Part shown: positions 45,282 through 56,999 of the stretch, piece by piece
Position numbering within the stretch: position 1 is the first letter of the stretch
Layout of the letters: each line of letters begins with the position of its first letter
Assembly: GCA_001414485.1 (NCBI GenBank)
Contig: LLEY01000227.1
Location: 16,985-80,984, forward strand
From: Calycina herbarum
Lineage: Eukaryota > Ascomycota > Leotiomycetes > Helotiales > Pezizellaceae
Length of the DNA: 64,000 nucleotides
Reading direction: 5' to 3'
Notes under the pieces: model-generated
Seen by the model: the letters and a program-made list of their open reading frames with translations, nothing else
Databases searched by the model: none
Told to the model about the DNA's origin: nothing
Translations under genes and position numbers: made by a program

Positions 45282-45787
45282 GATATCGACGGCTGTTCGA
45301 AAACGAAGGTTAACATCCCAGCTTGGAAGGGAATGCCGCAAACGTACGAAAAAGGAGAGGACCAAAACTCTAGTAGTGAAGGAGTAAACATTGAACAAGG
45401 GAACGTAAAATCCAAAAGGATATAAGGCAGGAACGACAACTCACGTACGTTAAAAAGAAGTCGACTGCTCCTGCGAGGCAGCTACTGAACCTGGAGCTCG
45501 GTGTAAGAAATGTGGTTATAATCGATGTGCCGTATATTATCTGTAGTTAATAGAGAAAGGAGAAAGGTAGATACTTGTTATGTCGAATTTGAATATTATA
45601 GAGAAAGGATGGAATACTTTGGGGTTAGTCAGTGGTATGAACTGAATGGACTGATAGATTAGTGTCCTCAAATAATGCCTTAATTCATATAGACGTGGCC
45701 TCTAACCTAGACCTCCGGCGTTTCTTTGTATTCTTAGACGTCTCTTAACGAGGCTTCAACTTAGTACTGTAATATACCTGCAATGTT
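45282..45787. other. Non-repeated spacer with a possible Cys-rich exon
   Basis: Continuation of the pre-LINE target sequence. At about 45448-45535 the plus strand reads VDCSCEAATEPGARCKKCG then YNRCAVYYL and a stop. This zinc-binding-like Cys pattern is preceded by an AG that could be an acceptor. No upstream exon could be joined, so it is probably a gene remnant. Confidence 0.3.
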
Positions 45788-48700
45788 CTCTAACGTTATT
45801 TCCTCAGGGTCTACAGCTGACCGGGCTGTTTTTGTATAGGGCACGTGATCAAAATAAGTGACGCGGGCCAGCTGTAGAACCATTTTCTACATCTGACCTA
45901 GATTTCTTAAACTTAGGAAAGAACGCGTCCCCAGGCCCGCTACGATGCCTGAACTGGACCGCCAGGTGCTACTGCCAGTGCCACTTGTACTTAAGCTATA
46001 GATCGTATTTAATAACGCTTTTGAGGTATTATTATATATGCGCCTAGAGTGTCAACGCGTAGTCTCGCCTAGCGTGCTTAGTTAGCATTTACAACGAAAA
46101 TATAAGGCTAATATCTAGCTACGACGAGAGGTTAATAGTTATATTAAGTAGTTTCTTCAGAGATATACTGATTACGACTTCTAGATAGTGCCACTGTTAC
46201 TAGGAGGAGGGCTGCTACTGCTAATTCTCCTAGTTCTTAATAGATTTCAGTATCTTAACTGCTGCTTTAAAATATAGAATCGGTCAAATATACGAAAGTA
46301 CGCTAGCAAAGAACATAACCAGAAGGGTGCTAAGGACGAGGATATATATAGGAAGGTCTAGCTATAGACGTGGTTTAAAGAGAGGAGGGCGCGGTACTAG
46401 GTAGTAGACGCGTTAGGAGAGTTATATAATATCAACAGTAGCTAGAGCGGTGGTAGTGGTAGTAATAATAAGGATAGCAGGGACGTAGAGGCTGTGATTA
46501 AGGCTGAAATTAAGGAGTGGATAAAGAAGGAAGAGAAAGAGTATAAAGCGAGCACTATAGCGACCGAAATCGATCCGTGGCTATAGTATACTAGCTAGGA
46601 GGAGGTGCTAGCTGGTTTAATATACGACTTAGTTACGACCGCTGGATTTATAGCCACTGCTACTACTACTAAGCTAGAACTAGAACGCGTCTGCTAGAGC
46701 TAGGAGCGGATTCTACAGCGGAGTCTAGGCACGCTTGCTGCTGTTAGCTAGTATAAGGATATTCTTAAGTAGTAGGCGTCGCCTAAGAACGAGGCAGTAA
46801 GCTAGCGGCTGTTTGAACTACCCTAGAACTATAGGAAAACCGTTCCCTGGTATAGCTAGACGTTTGCTCGATTACTCTACTACGTTATACGAGCTGCCCT
46901 CGAACTAGGCGAAGAGAGCGAGACAGGGGCGACGTTTTCGGAATTGTAGTTACGATATATTAAGGAGGTAAAAGAGGCGGTGGCTACGGTCGAGATAGTA
47001 GTAGTAGTAGACGATATAAGAAGTATAGACGGGGCTGTAGCTGTAGCAGACGAAGCTAGAAGTATAGACGAAGACATAGATAGCAATGCTAGAGAAGGGT
47101 TTATAGTAGTAGTAGCAGAGAACTATCTTAATAATATACTTATAGTATTAATTATTAGTCTTCTAGTATAAGACACTAGCTAGCTGTTTCTATACGAGTC
47201 GCCGGTTATATACTACTTAGCTATCTATGGCGTTAATCCCTAGACTAAGCGATTCTACCTATTATTTTAATATATAATATATCTAGTATATATAATATAG
47301 ATTATTCGACTAGTTATACTTAAGGTAATAGTATCTAAGCAGGGCTGGCTAGAGCTAGGCTTACCGAGTCGGAAAGAGGTTAGGGTAGTAGTAGGAGCAG
47401 TAGTAGAGCGTATTTAGAAGTACCGGCGGAACTACTTATATAAGGGGTTATTCTCGCCGACATCGAGTATCTTATTACAGCTTATATTTAGGTAGGCACA
47501 GAACCAGAACCAGTTATCAGAGGCTAATATCTACTAGTTAGATAACCGCTAGACTGTCTTCTATAATAGTAAGGGAGTGGTAATAGCTAAGGTGTAGAGG
47601 ATATGTTAGGAGCTTACAGTCGAGCTAGAAGGGCTGCTCTATAAGCTGCTTTTTAGCTAGAGTATAAAGCTAGTACTACTACTATAGCTAGTTAATAGTA
47701 TAGAGACAGCGCAGCGGTTCTAGTAAAAGGGCTATAGCTTTCTTGATTACCTAGACAATATACGCTAGAAGGTTAGCTGGGAGTTTCTATAGAAGCGGAT
47801 ACTGAAGACGAATAAGAAGCTGGTTAAGAGTAGTAGTAGTAGCAGTAGTAGTAGCTAGGAGAAATAGGTAGAACAACTATATAAGGCGTACTTAGCCTAG
47901 GAGAAGCAGTTTCTACTTAAGCTTATAGTAGCTATATATATTCAAGGAGGATAACTAGCGAGGAGTCCTAAGATTAGCTTAACTAAGGTCTGTAATAGCG
48001 TTATTTTAAGTCGGAATATCTTTGTTATTAATAGGCGAGTAGTAGTAGTTACTATATATAATAAGAGCTGTAAGCGTCGAGGTAAGACAGAGTATGTCTT
48101 CCGCTGCTTCCTCGACTAGCTTAGCTAGATTATTGTCTAATATCTTATCTATATACTACTATTTACGTAAGTAGTCTTAAAAACTAAGGGCGACTTCTTA
48201 TTTATAGTTAAGAAGGAGAAACCATAGCTCTAAGACCAGCTGTTAGTAGCAGTAGTAGTAGCAACGGCCAAGCATCTCGGGGTCTAGCTAACCGTCTTAA
48301 GCTAGCGGCATATTACTATTGCTATTAGCGATGAGTATCTACGTAAGGTAAGTCGGATCTGGAGACAGAGGCTCGAGGATAAGGACAAGGATAATAAGGC
48401 AGTGGTAGAGGAGAGCGATAGTAAGGTTAAGCAGAGCTTATTTAAGTATATTCTAGTTCAGCAGTTAATATATAGCCGATAGACAGCAGCAGTGTACTAC
48501 GCTATCGACAGGGCGTTTCTAAATCGACTTAGGCTGGATCTGGTTAGTATATATAGCTAGGTATTACAAGCATAGTATAAATTTCTCTATCTCGAGTTAA
48601 AGGGAGCGGAAGTAGCAGTAGCAGTGGTAGTTAAGCGTTCTAGTAGTCTGCTACTATAACTAGTTAAGTAAGAGAAGCTCGAGCTAAGCAGAGTAATCTA

Positions 48701-49709
48701 AGGACTATAGAAGGTCTTAGAACTAGATGCTTAACCGCGATCTTAAGGCTAGGCAGAGGCGCTTAAGCTAGTATATACAGCTATACTATAACAGCTATAG
48801 ATTATCGTACTTAGCACTAGCAGTAGTAAGAGTCTGTTATTCTTCTCCGTTGTAGCTATAACGTCCTAGCAGACGGTGATTGTAGTAGTGCTATTTACGG
48901 CTTTGGTAGACGATCTAATCAGTCGAGTAAGGGTATGCTAGATCACGTATAAGGAGTAGCAGTAGTAGCGGGAATAGGTACTACTACTATAGCTGCTAAT
49001 TATTAGTATAGACCGAGCAGTTAAGGGCGACTTTCTCTACTATACTAAGAGACTTAAGCTAAGCAAGCAGCTGGCTTACGTCTTTTTTAACGAGTGCTAT
49101 ATTACTGTTACTAATATATTATACTAGGCCAAGCTTCGCTAGCTATAGTAGTTGTAGTACTTATAGTGCCGTTTTACGTGTCTAATAGCAACGCTTCTTA
49201 CGAGGCTTGAGCTAGTACTTCAGGCTAATCTACTACTTAAGTATACGTAGATCTACCGGCAGTCGACGATACGGCTAACTATCTAGTACTAGGTGATCGA
49301 GTGCTAGAGGGATATCTAGGAGACAGCTAAGCTACTAATCTGGCAACTATAACTACTACTAGGGTTCTGAGAGGTTATCTACGTACGGAGCTATACTTAT
49401 AGGGAGAGCGTGGCTAAGGAGATGGATTATCTATTTTATAAGGCTACGGCGACTAGTAAGCAGGAGCTGCTTAAGTAGTAGGCTAGTAGCAGTAGTAGGT
49501 AGATCGTAGTAACTAGGGCGCTTAGGATAGGTATTAACATTCTAGGCGTGGTTTATATTATCTATCTAGGCCGGCTATATAGGTTAACCAGCTTTATATA
49601 GTAGGTAGGACAAGGTAGGCGGGCTAGTAAGATCAGCGACTTAATTATCATTCTCCTAAGCAGTAGCAGTGGCAGCAGCAGTAGCAGCAGTAGTAGCTAG
49701 TTCCTCGCT
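45788..49709 (+). pseudogene. Telomere-linked RecQ-like helicase, copy 1, truncated and RIP-mutated
   Basis: First of two direct copies. It includes a GC-richer leader (45788-45944) and the start MPELDRQVLLPVPLVLKL at 45945, then a protein readable only through dozens of TAG stops (Gln/Trp codons lost). The helicase core is near the end. Motif I reads STSSSKSLLFFS (family GTSSGKS), and the DECH-like box reads FNECY. Motif VI is damaged (VGQGRRASK). It breaks off at QFLAL, where the second copy's leader begins, so the C-terminal Cys-rich domain is missing. Family: subtelomeric RecQ-type helicases of ascomycetes, oriented toward the telomere. Protein-coding capacity is lost. Confidence 0.8.
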
Positions 49710-52700
49710 CTCTAACGTTATTTCCTCAGGGTCTACAGCTGACCGGGCTGTTTTTGTATAGGGCACGTGATCAAAATAAGTGACGCGGGCCAGCTGTAGA
49801 ACCATTTTCTACATCTGACCTAGATTTCTTAAACTTAGGAAAGAACGCGTCCTCAGGCCTGCTACGATGCCTGAACTAGACCGCTAGGTGCTACTACCAG
49901 TGCTACTTATACTTAAGCTATAGATCGTATTTAATAACGCTTTTAAGGTATTGTTATATATACGCCTAGAGTGTCAACGCGCAGTCTCGCCTAGCGTGCT
50001 TAGTCAGCATTTGTAACGAAAATATAAGGCTAATATCTAGCTACGATAAGAGGTTAATAGTTATATTAAGCAGTTTCTTTAGAGATATACTAATTACAAC
50101 TTCTAGATAGTGCCACTACTACTAGAAGGAGGGCTGCTACTGCTAATTCTCCTAGTTCTTAATAGATTTCAGTGTCTTAACTGCTGCTTTAAAACATAGA
50201 ATCGGTTAAATATACGAAAGCACGCTAGCAAAGAATATAACCAGAAGGGCGCTAAGGACGAGGATATATATAGGAAGGTCTAGCTATAGACGTGGTTTGA
50301 AGAGAGGAGGGCGCGGTACTAGGTAGTAGACGCGTCGGGAGAGTTACGTGATATTAACAGTAGCTAGAGCGGTGGTAGTAGTAGTGATAATAAGGATAGC
50401 GGGGACGTAGGGGCTGTAATTAAGGCTGAAATTAAGGAGTAGATAAAGAAGGAAGAGAAAGAGTATAAAGCAAGTACTATAGCGACCGAAATCGATCTAT
50501 AGCTATAGTACACCGGCTAAGAGGAGGTGCTAGCTAGTTTAACACACGACTTAGTCACGACTACTAGATTTACAGCCACTGCTACTACTACTAAGCCAGA
50601 ACTAGAACGCGTCTACCAGAGCTAGGAGCGGATTCTATAGCAGAGTCTAGGCACGCTTGCTACTATTAGCTAGTATAAGGACATTCTTAAGTGGTAGGCG
50701 TCGTCTAAGAACGAGGTAGTAAGCTAGCGGCCGTTTGAACTACCCTAGAACTATAGGAAAACCGTTCCCTAGTATAGCTAGACGTTTGCTCGATTGCTCT
50801 GCTACGTTATATAAGCTGCCCTCGAACTAGGCGAAGAGAGCGAGACAGGGGCGACGTTTTCGGAATTGTAGTTATAGTATATTAAGAAGGTAAAAGAGGC
50901 GGTGGCTACGGTTGAGACAGTAGTAGTAGCAGACGATGTAAGGAGTATAGACAGAGCCGTAGCCGTAGCGGACGAAGCTAGAAGTATAGACGAAGACATA
51001 GATAGCGATGCTAGAGAAGGGTTTATAGTAGCAGTAGCAGAGAACCATCTTAATAACACACTTATAGCATTAATTATTAGTCTTCTAGCGTAAGACACTA
51101 GCTAGCTGTTTCTATACGAGTCGCCGGTTATATACTACTTAGCTATCTATAGCGTTAATCCCTAGACTAAGCGATTCTACTTATTATTTTAATATACGAT
51201 ATATCTAGTATATATAATATAGATTATTCGACTAGTTATACTTAAGGTAACAGTATCTAAGCAGGGCTGGCTAGAGCTAGGCTTACCGAGTTAGAAAGAG
51301 GTTAGGGCAGTAGTAGGAGCAGTAGTAGAGCGTATTTAGGAGTACCGGCGGAACTACTTATATAAGGGGTTATTCTCGCTAGCATCGAGTATCTTGTTAT
51401 AGCTTATATTTAGGTAGGTATAGAACCGGAACCAGTTATTAGAGGCTAATATCTACTGGTTAGATAACCGCTAGACTGTCTTCTATAATAGTAAGGGAGT
51501 AGTAATAGCTAAGGTGTAGGGGATGTGTTAGGAGCTTACAGTCGAGCTAGAAGGGCTGCTCTACGAGCTGCTTTTTAGCTAGAGCGTGAAGCTAGTGCTA
51601 CTACTATAGCTGGTTAATAGTATAGAGACAGCGCAGCGGTTCTAGTAAAAGGGCTATAGCTTTCTTAATTACTTAGATAATGTACGCTAGAAGGTTAGCT
51701 GGGAGTTTCTATAGGAGCGGATGCTAAAGGCGAATAAGAAGCTGGTTAAGAGTAGTAGTAGTAGCAGTAGCAGTAGCTAGGAGAAATAGGTAGAACAACT
51801 ATATAAGGCGTACTTAGCCTAGGAGAAGCAGTTTCTACTTAAGCTTATAGTGGCTATGTATATTCAAGGAGGACAACCAGCGAGGAGTCCCGAGATCGGC
51901 TTAACCAAGGTCTATAATAGCGTTATCTTAAGTCGGAATATCTTTGTTATTAATAGGCGAGTAGCAGTGGTTACTACATATAACAAGAGCTGTAAGCGTC
52001 GAGGTAAGACAGAGTATGTCTTCCGCTGCTTCCCTAACTAGCTTAGCTAGATTATTATCTAATATCTCGTCTATATACTGCTATTTACGCGAGTAGTCTT
52101 AAAGACTAAGGGCGACTTCTTATTTATAGTCGAGAAGGAGAAACCATGGCTCTAAGACCAGCTGTCGGCAGTAGTAGTAGTAGTAACGGCTAAGCATCTT
52201 AGGGTCTGGCTAACTATCTTAAGCTGGCGGTATATTACTATTACTATTAGTGATAAGCATCTACGTAAGGTAAGTTGGATCTGGAGACAGAGGCTTGAGG
52301 ATAAGGACGAGGATAATAAGGCAGTAGTAGGGGAGAGTGATAGTGAGGTTAAGCAGAGCTTATTTAAGTATATTCTGGTTCGGCAGTTAGTATATAGCCG
52401 ACAGACAGTAGTAGGGTACTACGCTATCGACGAGGCGTTTCTAAATCGACTCGGGCCGGATCTGGTCAGCGTGTATAGCTAGGTATCACGAGTATAGTAT
52501 AAATTTCTCCATCTCGAGTTAAAGAGAGCGGAAGTGGTAGTAGCAGTGGTAGTTAAGCGTTCTAGGAGTCTGCTACTACGACCAGTTAAGCGAGAGAAGC
52601 TCGAGCTAAGTAGAGCAATCTAAGGACTATAGAAGGTCTTAGGACCAGATACTTAACCGCGATCTTAAGGCTAGGTAGAGGCGCTTAAGCTAGTGTATAC

Positions 52701-54490
52701 AGCTATACTACAACAGCTATAGATCATCGTACTTGGTACTAGTAGTGGCAAGAGTCTGTTATTCTTCTCCGTTGCGGCTATGGCGTCCTAGTAGACGGTG
52801 ATTGTAGTAGTGCTATTTGCGGCTTTGGTAGACGATCTGATTAGTCAAGCAAGGGCATGCTAGATTACGTGCGAGGAGTGGCAGTAGTAGCGGGAATAGG
52901 TACTGCTACTACAGCTGCTAATTATTAGTGTAGACCGAGCAGTTGAGGGCGACTTTCTCTACTATGCTAAGGGACTTAAGCTGAGTAAGCAGCTGGCTTA
53001 CGTCTTTTTTAATAAGTGCTATGTTGCTGTTACTAACATATTATACCAGGCCAAGCTCCGCCAGCTGTGGCAGTTACGGTACTTATAGTACCGTTTTATA
53101 TGTCTGACGGCAACGCTTCTTACGAGGCTTGAGCTAGTACTTCGGGCTAATCTACTACTTAAGTATACGTAGATCTACCGGTAGTCGACGATACAGCTAA
53201 CTATCCGGTACTAGGTGATCGAGTGCTAGAGGGACATCTGAGAGACGGCTAAGCTACTAATCCAGCGACTATAACTGCTACCGGGGTCTCGAGGGGTTAT
53301 CTACGTACGGAGCTATGCTTACGGGGAGAGTGTGGCTGAGGAGATGGATTGTCTATTTTATAAGGCTATGGCGACTAGTAAGCAGGAGCTGCTTAAGCAG
53401 TGGGCTAGTAGCAGTAGCGGGTGGATCGTGGCAACTGGGGCGCTTAGGACGGGTATTGACATTCTAGGCGTGGTTTATATCATCTATCTAGGCCGGCTGT
53501 ATAGGTTGACTAGCTTTATATAGCAGGTAGGACGAGGCGGGCGGGCTGGTGAGATTAGCGACTTAATTATTATTCTCCTGAGTAGTGGTAGTGGCAGCAG
53601 CAGTGGCAGCAGCAGTGGCTAGTTCCCCGCTCCCCGGCAAGAGCTGGTTAACGTGTACTTAGTTAAGGCAGAGGACGAGGTAGCGCTGACAGAGTATCTT
53701 AAGAGTTACAGCTGTCGACGAGCGGTGCTGGCTAAGCATTTAGACGGCTATCTAGACACGACTAGCTGTATTACGACTAACAGTATTCCGTGTGACCGAT
53801 GTGATGTATCACTAGAGCCACGGGAGGTGTAGAGCGAGACTGTCGAAGGCAGTGGCAGTGGTAGTGGTATTGAGAACGGGGCTGAAGCCATCTACCAGGC
53901 ACTACGAGCTAAGGTATAGTAAGACGAGCAGCTAGAGCGATTCTACTAGGTGCTTCACAGCTACTATATCTACTGCTAGATAATAGAGGAGGAGGAGCAG
54001 AGCCACTGCTACTAGGACTGTCTATACGTAGTAGAGAAGAGCTGTGATATAGTAGTATACCGGCAGTGGCGGTCGTAGCTTAAGCTGGCTAGACGAGACC
54101 AGTGCTTCCGGTGTAGGCTGTCCTAGAGTATCTGTACTATTATTAAAGATCAGTAGCTATGTGTATATCCGCATCTGATGCTCCTAGGGCTATTCTTTCT
54201 ATACTAGGTTAAGCAGCTGCTTCGGATCTGTCAGGAGGTTGGGTTTCAAGGAGGAGAGGAGTAGCAGTAGCAGTGGCTAAATAAGCCAGGGGAGGGGGCA
54301 TTTGGACGTTAGAAGAGTAACTAGATACGAGTATAGCGGTGAGTAGGGGAGATCTACTATGAGATTAGGAGTTAGAGTAATTAAGTTATATTTAAGTTAG
54401 CTAGTATAATATATAAGTATTTATAACTACTACTACTACTGTTGTTATAGTCTAGACTAAGCTAACTATGATTCTTAATACTAGTATTAA
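49710..54490 (+). pseudogene. Telomere-linked RecQ-like helicase, copy 2, RIP-mutated
   Basis: Second, longer copy, starting ATG 49867, exactly 3922 bases after that of copy 1. It is less mutated. Motif I is intact (GTSSGKSLLFFS, ~52736). The motif II region reads FNKCY (Asp/Glu lost). The region near 53430-53560 reads GALRTGIDILGVVYIIYLGR and then QVGRGGRAGEISD, a good motif V/VI. It continues past the point where copy 1 ends into EYLKSYSCRRAVLAKHLDGY, SCITTNSIPCDRCDVSLEP (a Cys pair typical of these helicases) and a C-terminal Cys zone (DQCFRCRLSQS). Stops remain throughout. Ser/Gln-rich GTAGCA microsatellites lie within. Confidence 0.82.
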
Positions 54491-54989
54491 CTAAGAGTTA
54501 ATAAGCTAGTCTAGATCTAGCTAGTAATATTAAGAACAGCGTTTAAAGCTTTAAGAGTATCTCGAACTAGAACTAGTAGGTCGATAGAAGTTTATAGAAT
54601 ACGACGTAAAGTAGCTAGGTTAGGTATTTTATAAGTTATAAAGAAAGGCGGCAGTAGCAGTAGCAGTAGCAGTTATAGAAGTTATAGAAAGCTTAGTAAG
54701 AAGAAGATATAAGTATAAGAAGGTATTTATTTCTAAGTTAGGCTAAGTAAGCAGATAAGCTAGCGCTTAGTTAGCTATATAATTATATATATAAAGCTAG
54801 GTTTAGCAAGAGTAAAGATAACTAGTAATAGTAGAAGTCGTAGTAGTAGTAACTATATAGAGTATAGTAGCAGTAGCAGTAGTAGTAGTAGCGATATCGT
54901 ATATTTATTTCTATAAAAAATAAAAATAAAATAAAAGTAGAAAAAGATTTAAAAGTAGAAGAGTTTATTTAATAATAATATAATAATAT
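54491..54989. other. AT-rich linker with AGTAGC microsatellites
   Basis: Tail of the helicase repeat. It carries (GCAGTA)n-like tracts near 54650-54680 and 54860-54890 and then very AT-rich sequence. No coding seen. Confidence 0.5.
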
Positions 54990-56046
54990 AACAAAAGTAA
55001 GAGTTAAAAGTTATATAAAAATTAAAAGTAACTTCTAACTAAATAAAGTATAAGAGTAACTATTAAAGTATAAGAATAACTACTAACTAAATAAAGTATA
55101 AAAGTAACTACTAGCTAAGTAAAGTATAAGAATAACCGCTAACTAAATATAGTATAAGAATAACCGCTAACTAAGTAAAGTATAAGAATAACTATTAGCT
55201 AAGTAAAGTATAAAAGTAACTACTAACTAAATATAGTATAAAAGTAACCGCTAACGAAGTAAAGTATAAAAGTAACTACTAACTAAGTAAAGTATAAGAA
55301 TAACCGCTAACTAAGTAAAGTATAAAAGTAACTACTAATAAAATATAGTATAAAAGTAACCGCTAACTAAGTAAAGTATAAGAATAACTATTAGCTAAGC
55401 AAAGTATAAAAGTAACTACTAACTAAATATAGTATAAAAGTAACTACTAACTAAGTAAAGTATAAGAGTAACTACTAAGTAAATATAGTATAAAAGTAAC
55501 CGCTAACTAAGTAAAGTATAAGAATAACTATTAGCTAAGCAAAGTATAAAAGTAACTACTAACTAAATATAGTATAAAAGTAACCGCTAACTAAGTAAAG
55601 TATAAGAATAACCGCTAACTAAGTAAAGTATAAGAATAACCGCTAACTAAGTAAAGTATAAGAATAACTACTAACTAAATATAGTATAAGAATAACCGCT
55701 AACTAAGCAAAGTATAAAAGTAACTACTAACTAAATATAGTATAAGAATAACCGTCAACTAAGCAAAGTATAAGAGTAACTACTAACTAAGTAAAGTATA
55801 AAAGTAACTACTAACTAAGTAAAGTATAAAAGTAACTACTAACTAAATAAAGTATAAGAGTAACCACTAACTAAATAAAGTATAAGAATAACTACTAACT
55901 AAGTAAAGTATAAGAATAACCGCTAACTAAATATAGTATAAGAATAACTACTAACTAAGTAAAGTATAAAAGTAACTACTAACTAAATAAAGTATAAGAG
56001 TAACTACTAACTAAATAAAGTATAAGAATAACTACTAACTAAATAT
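54990..56046. repeat. 28-bp subtelomeric minisatellite
   Basis: About 37 tandem units with consensus CTAACTAAGTAAAGTATAAGA plus ATAACCG. Units vary mainly at A/G and C/T positions (ACCG versus ACTA, AAGTAAAG versus AAATATAG). The length of exactly 28 bases holds throughout. Confidence 0.9.
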
Positions 56047-56289
56047 TGTTACGGACCTGGCCACCGCCGAGCACGTGACTCGCGTACGGCTGCTCGCCGG
56101 CGTCCGCAAAGCCTGCTATTCCTAGCCTGGCCTAGAACCATTCCTACCTAGGCCAGGAACCATTTCTACAAACGGATCGACATTCCTATAACTTATCGAT
56201 TCCTTGGCTATCTCTATATTATAGGACTTCTAGAAGTCTCCTCTTTCCTTCTCTTCTCTTCTATAGCTTTAGATCTTTAATTAAACCAC
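56047..56289. other. GC-rich, un-RIPped island, possibly LTR-derived
   Basis: An abrupt change from the AT-rich minisatellite to TGTTACGGACCTGGCCACCG... The TGTTACG start recalls the LTR terminus at 3252, but the rest does not match it and no partner is seen. No open frame. Confidence 0.4.
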
Positions 56290-56707
56290 CTATCTATAAT
56301 TCCAAAATAGACTTAGGGTTAAGTCCGTTTATTTTCCCATATAACGCGTTAGCGTGGATTTGCCGAGAGGGTCAAGTCTATTTTATCAAGTCTATTTATT
56401 AGGGTTAGGCTAAAAAGCGGTCGGAGAAGGCTATAAATTCAGTATATAACATCCTAGACTTATGCGACACGATTCCCGCTCTCAGCTTTACGATAACTCT
56501 ATCTATAATTCTAAAATAGACTTAGGGTTAAGTCCGTTTATTTTCCTATATAACGCGTTAGTGTGGATTTGCTGAGAGGGTCAAGTCTATTTTATCAAGT
56601 CTATTTATTAGAGTTAGGCTAAAAAGCGGTCGGAGAAGGCTATAAATTCAGTATATAACATCCTAGACTTATGCGACACGATTCCCGCTCTCAGCTTTAT
56701 AATAACC
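56290..56707. repeat. 209-bp direct tandem duplication
   Basis: 56290-56498 and 56499-56707 are nearly identical; the few differences are C/T or G/A. Each copy contains ACTTAGGGTTAAGTCC and TATTAGGGTTAGGC (AGAGTTAGGC in the second copy), i.e. telomere-like GGGTTA motifs. Confidence 0.85.
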
Positions 56708-56999
56708 CTATTATTTAATCTATTTATAAGGTATAGAATTGTCGTCGTCGAGTTTTAATAGGGGAGAGCAGATGTATAGACTAGGTAAGCAGTAACCACG
56801 GATTTTAACATAAAATATATATAAATATATAAGTATATAAAAAGTATAGAATGTAGAAATTAGATCGACATAACGACAAATAGATTAAGGGTTTTAGAAC
56901 GCGTTACGTCCAGAAACGCGTATTCTAGTAAGAAGAGTATTAAGGTAAGAGTAAAAGAGTAGATATTTTCAAGTTAATTAATTCATTTAATCCTATTTC

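Noticed and set aside
39262..45787. Right terminal repeat of a Starship
   Set aside because: I searched by eye for a partner of the 7978-8500 sequence near the right end of the block and found none, so no boundary is claimed.
46980..47171. Short open frame in helicase copy 1 (and 50902-51093, 51850-52041, 53332-53523 in copy 2)
   Set aside because: These are chance stop-free stretches of the RIPped helicase protein, not separate genes.
54990..56046. CRISPR-like regular array
   Set aside because: Units are contiguous 28-base tandem repeats without spacers, in a eukaryotic subtelomere; it is a minisatellite.
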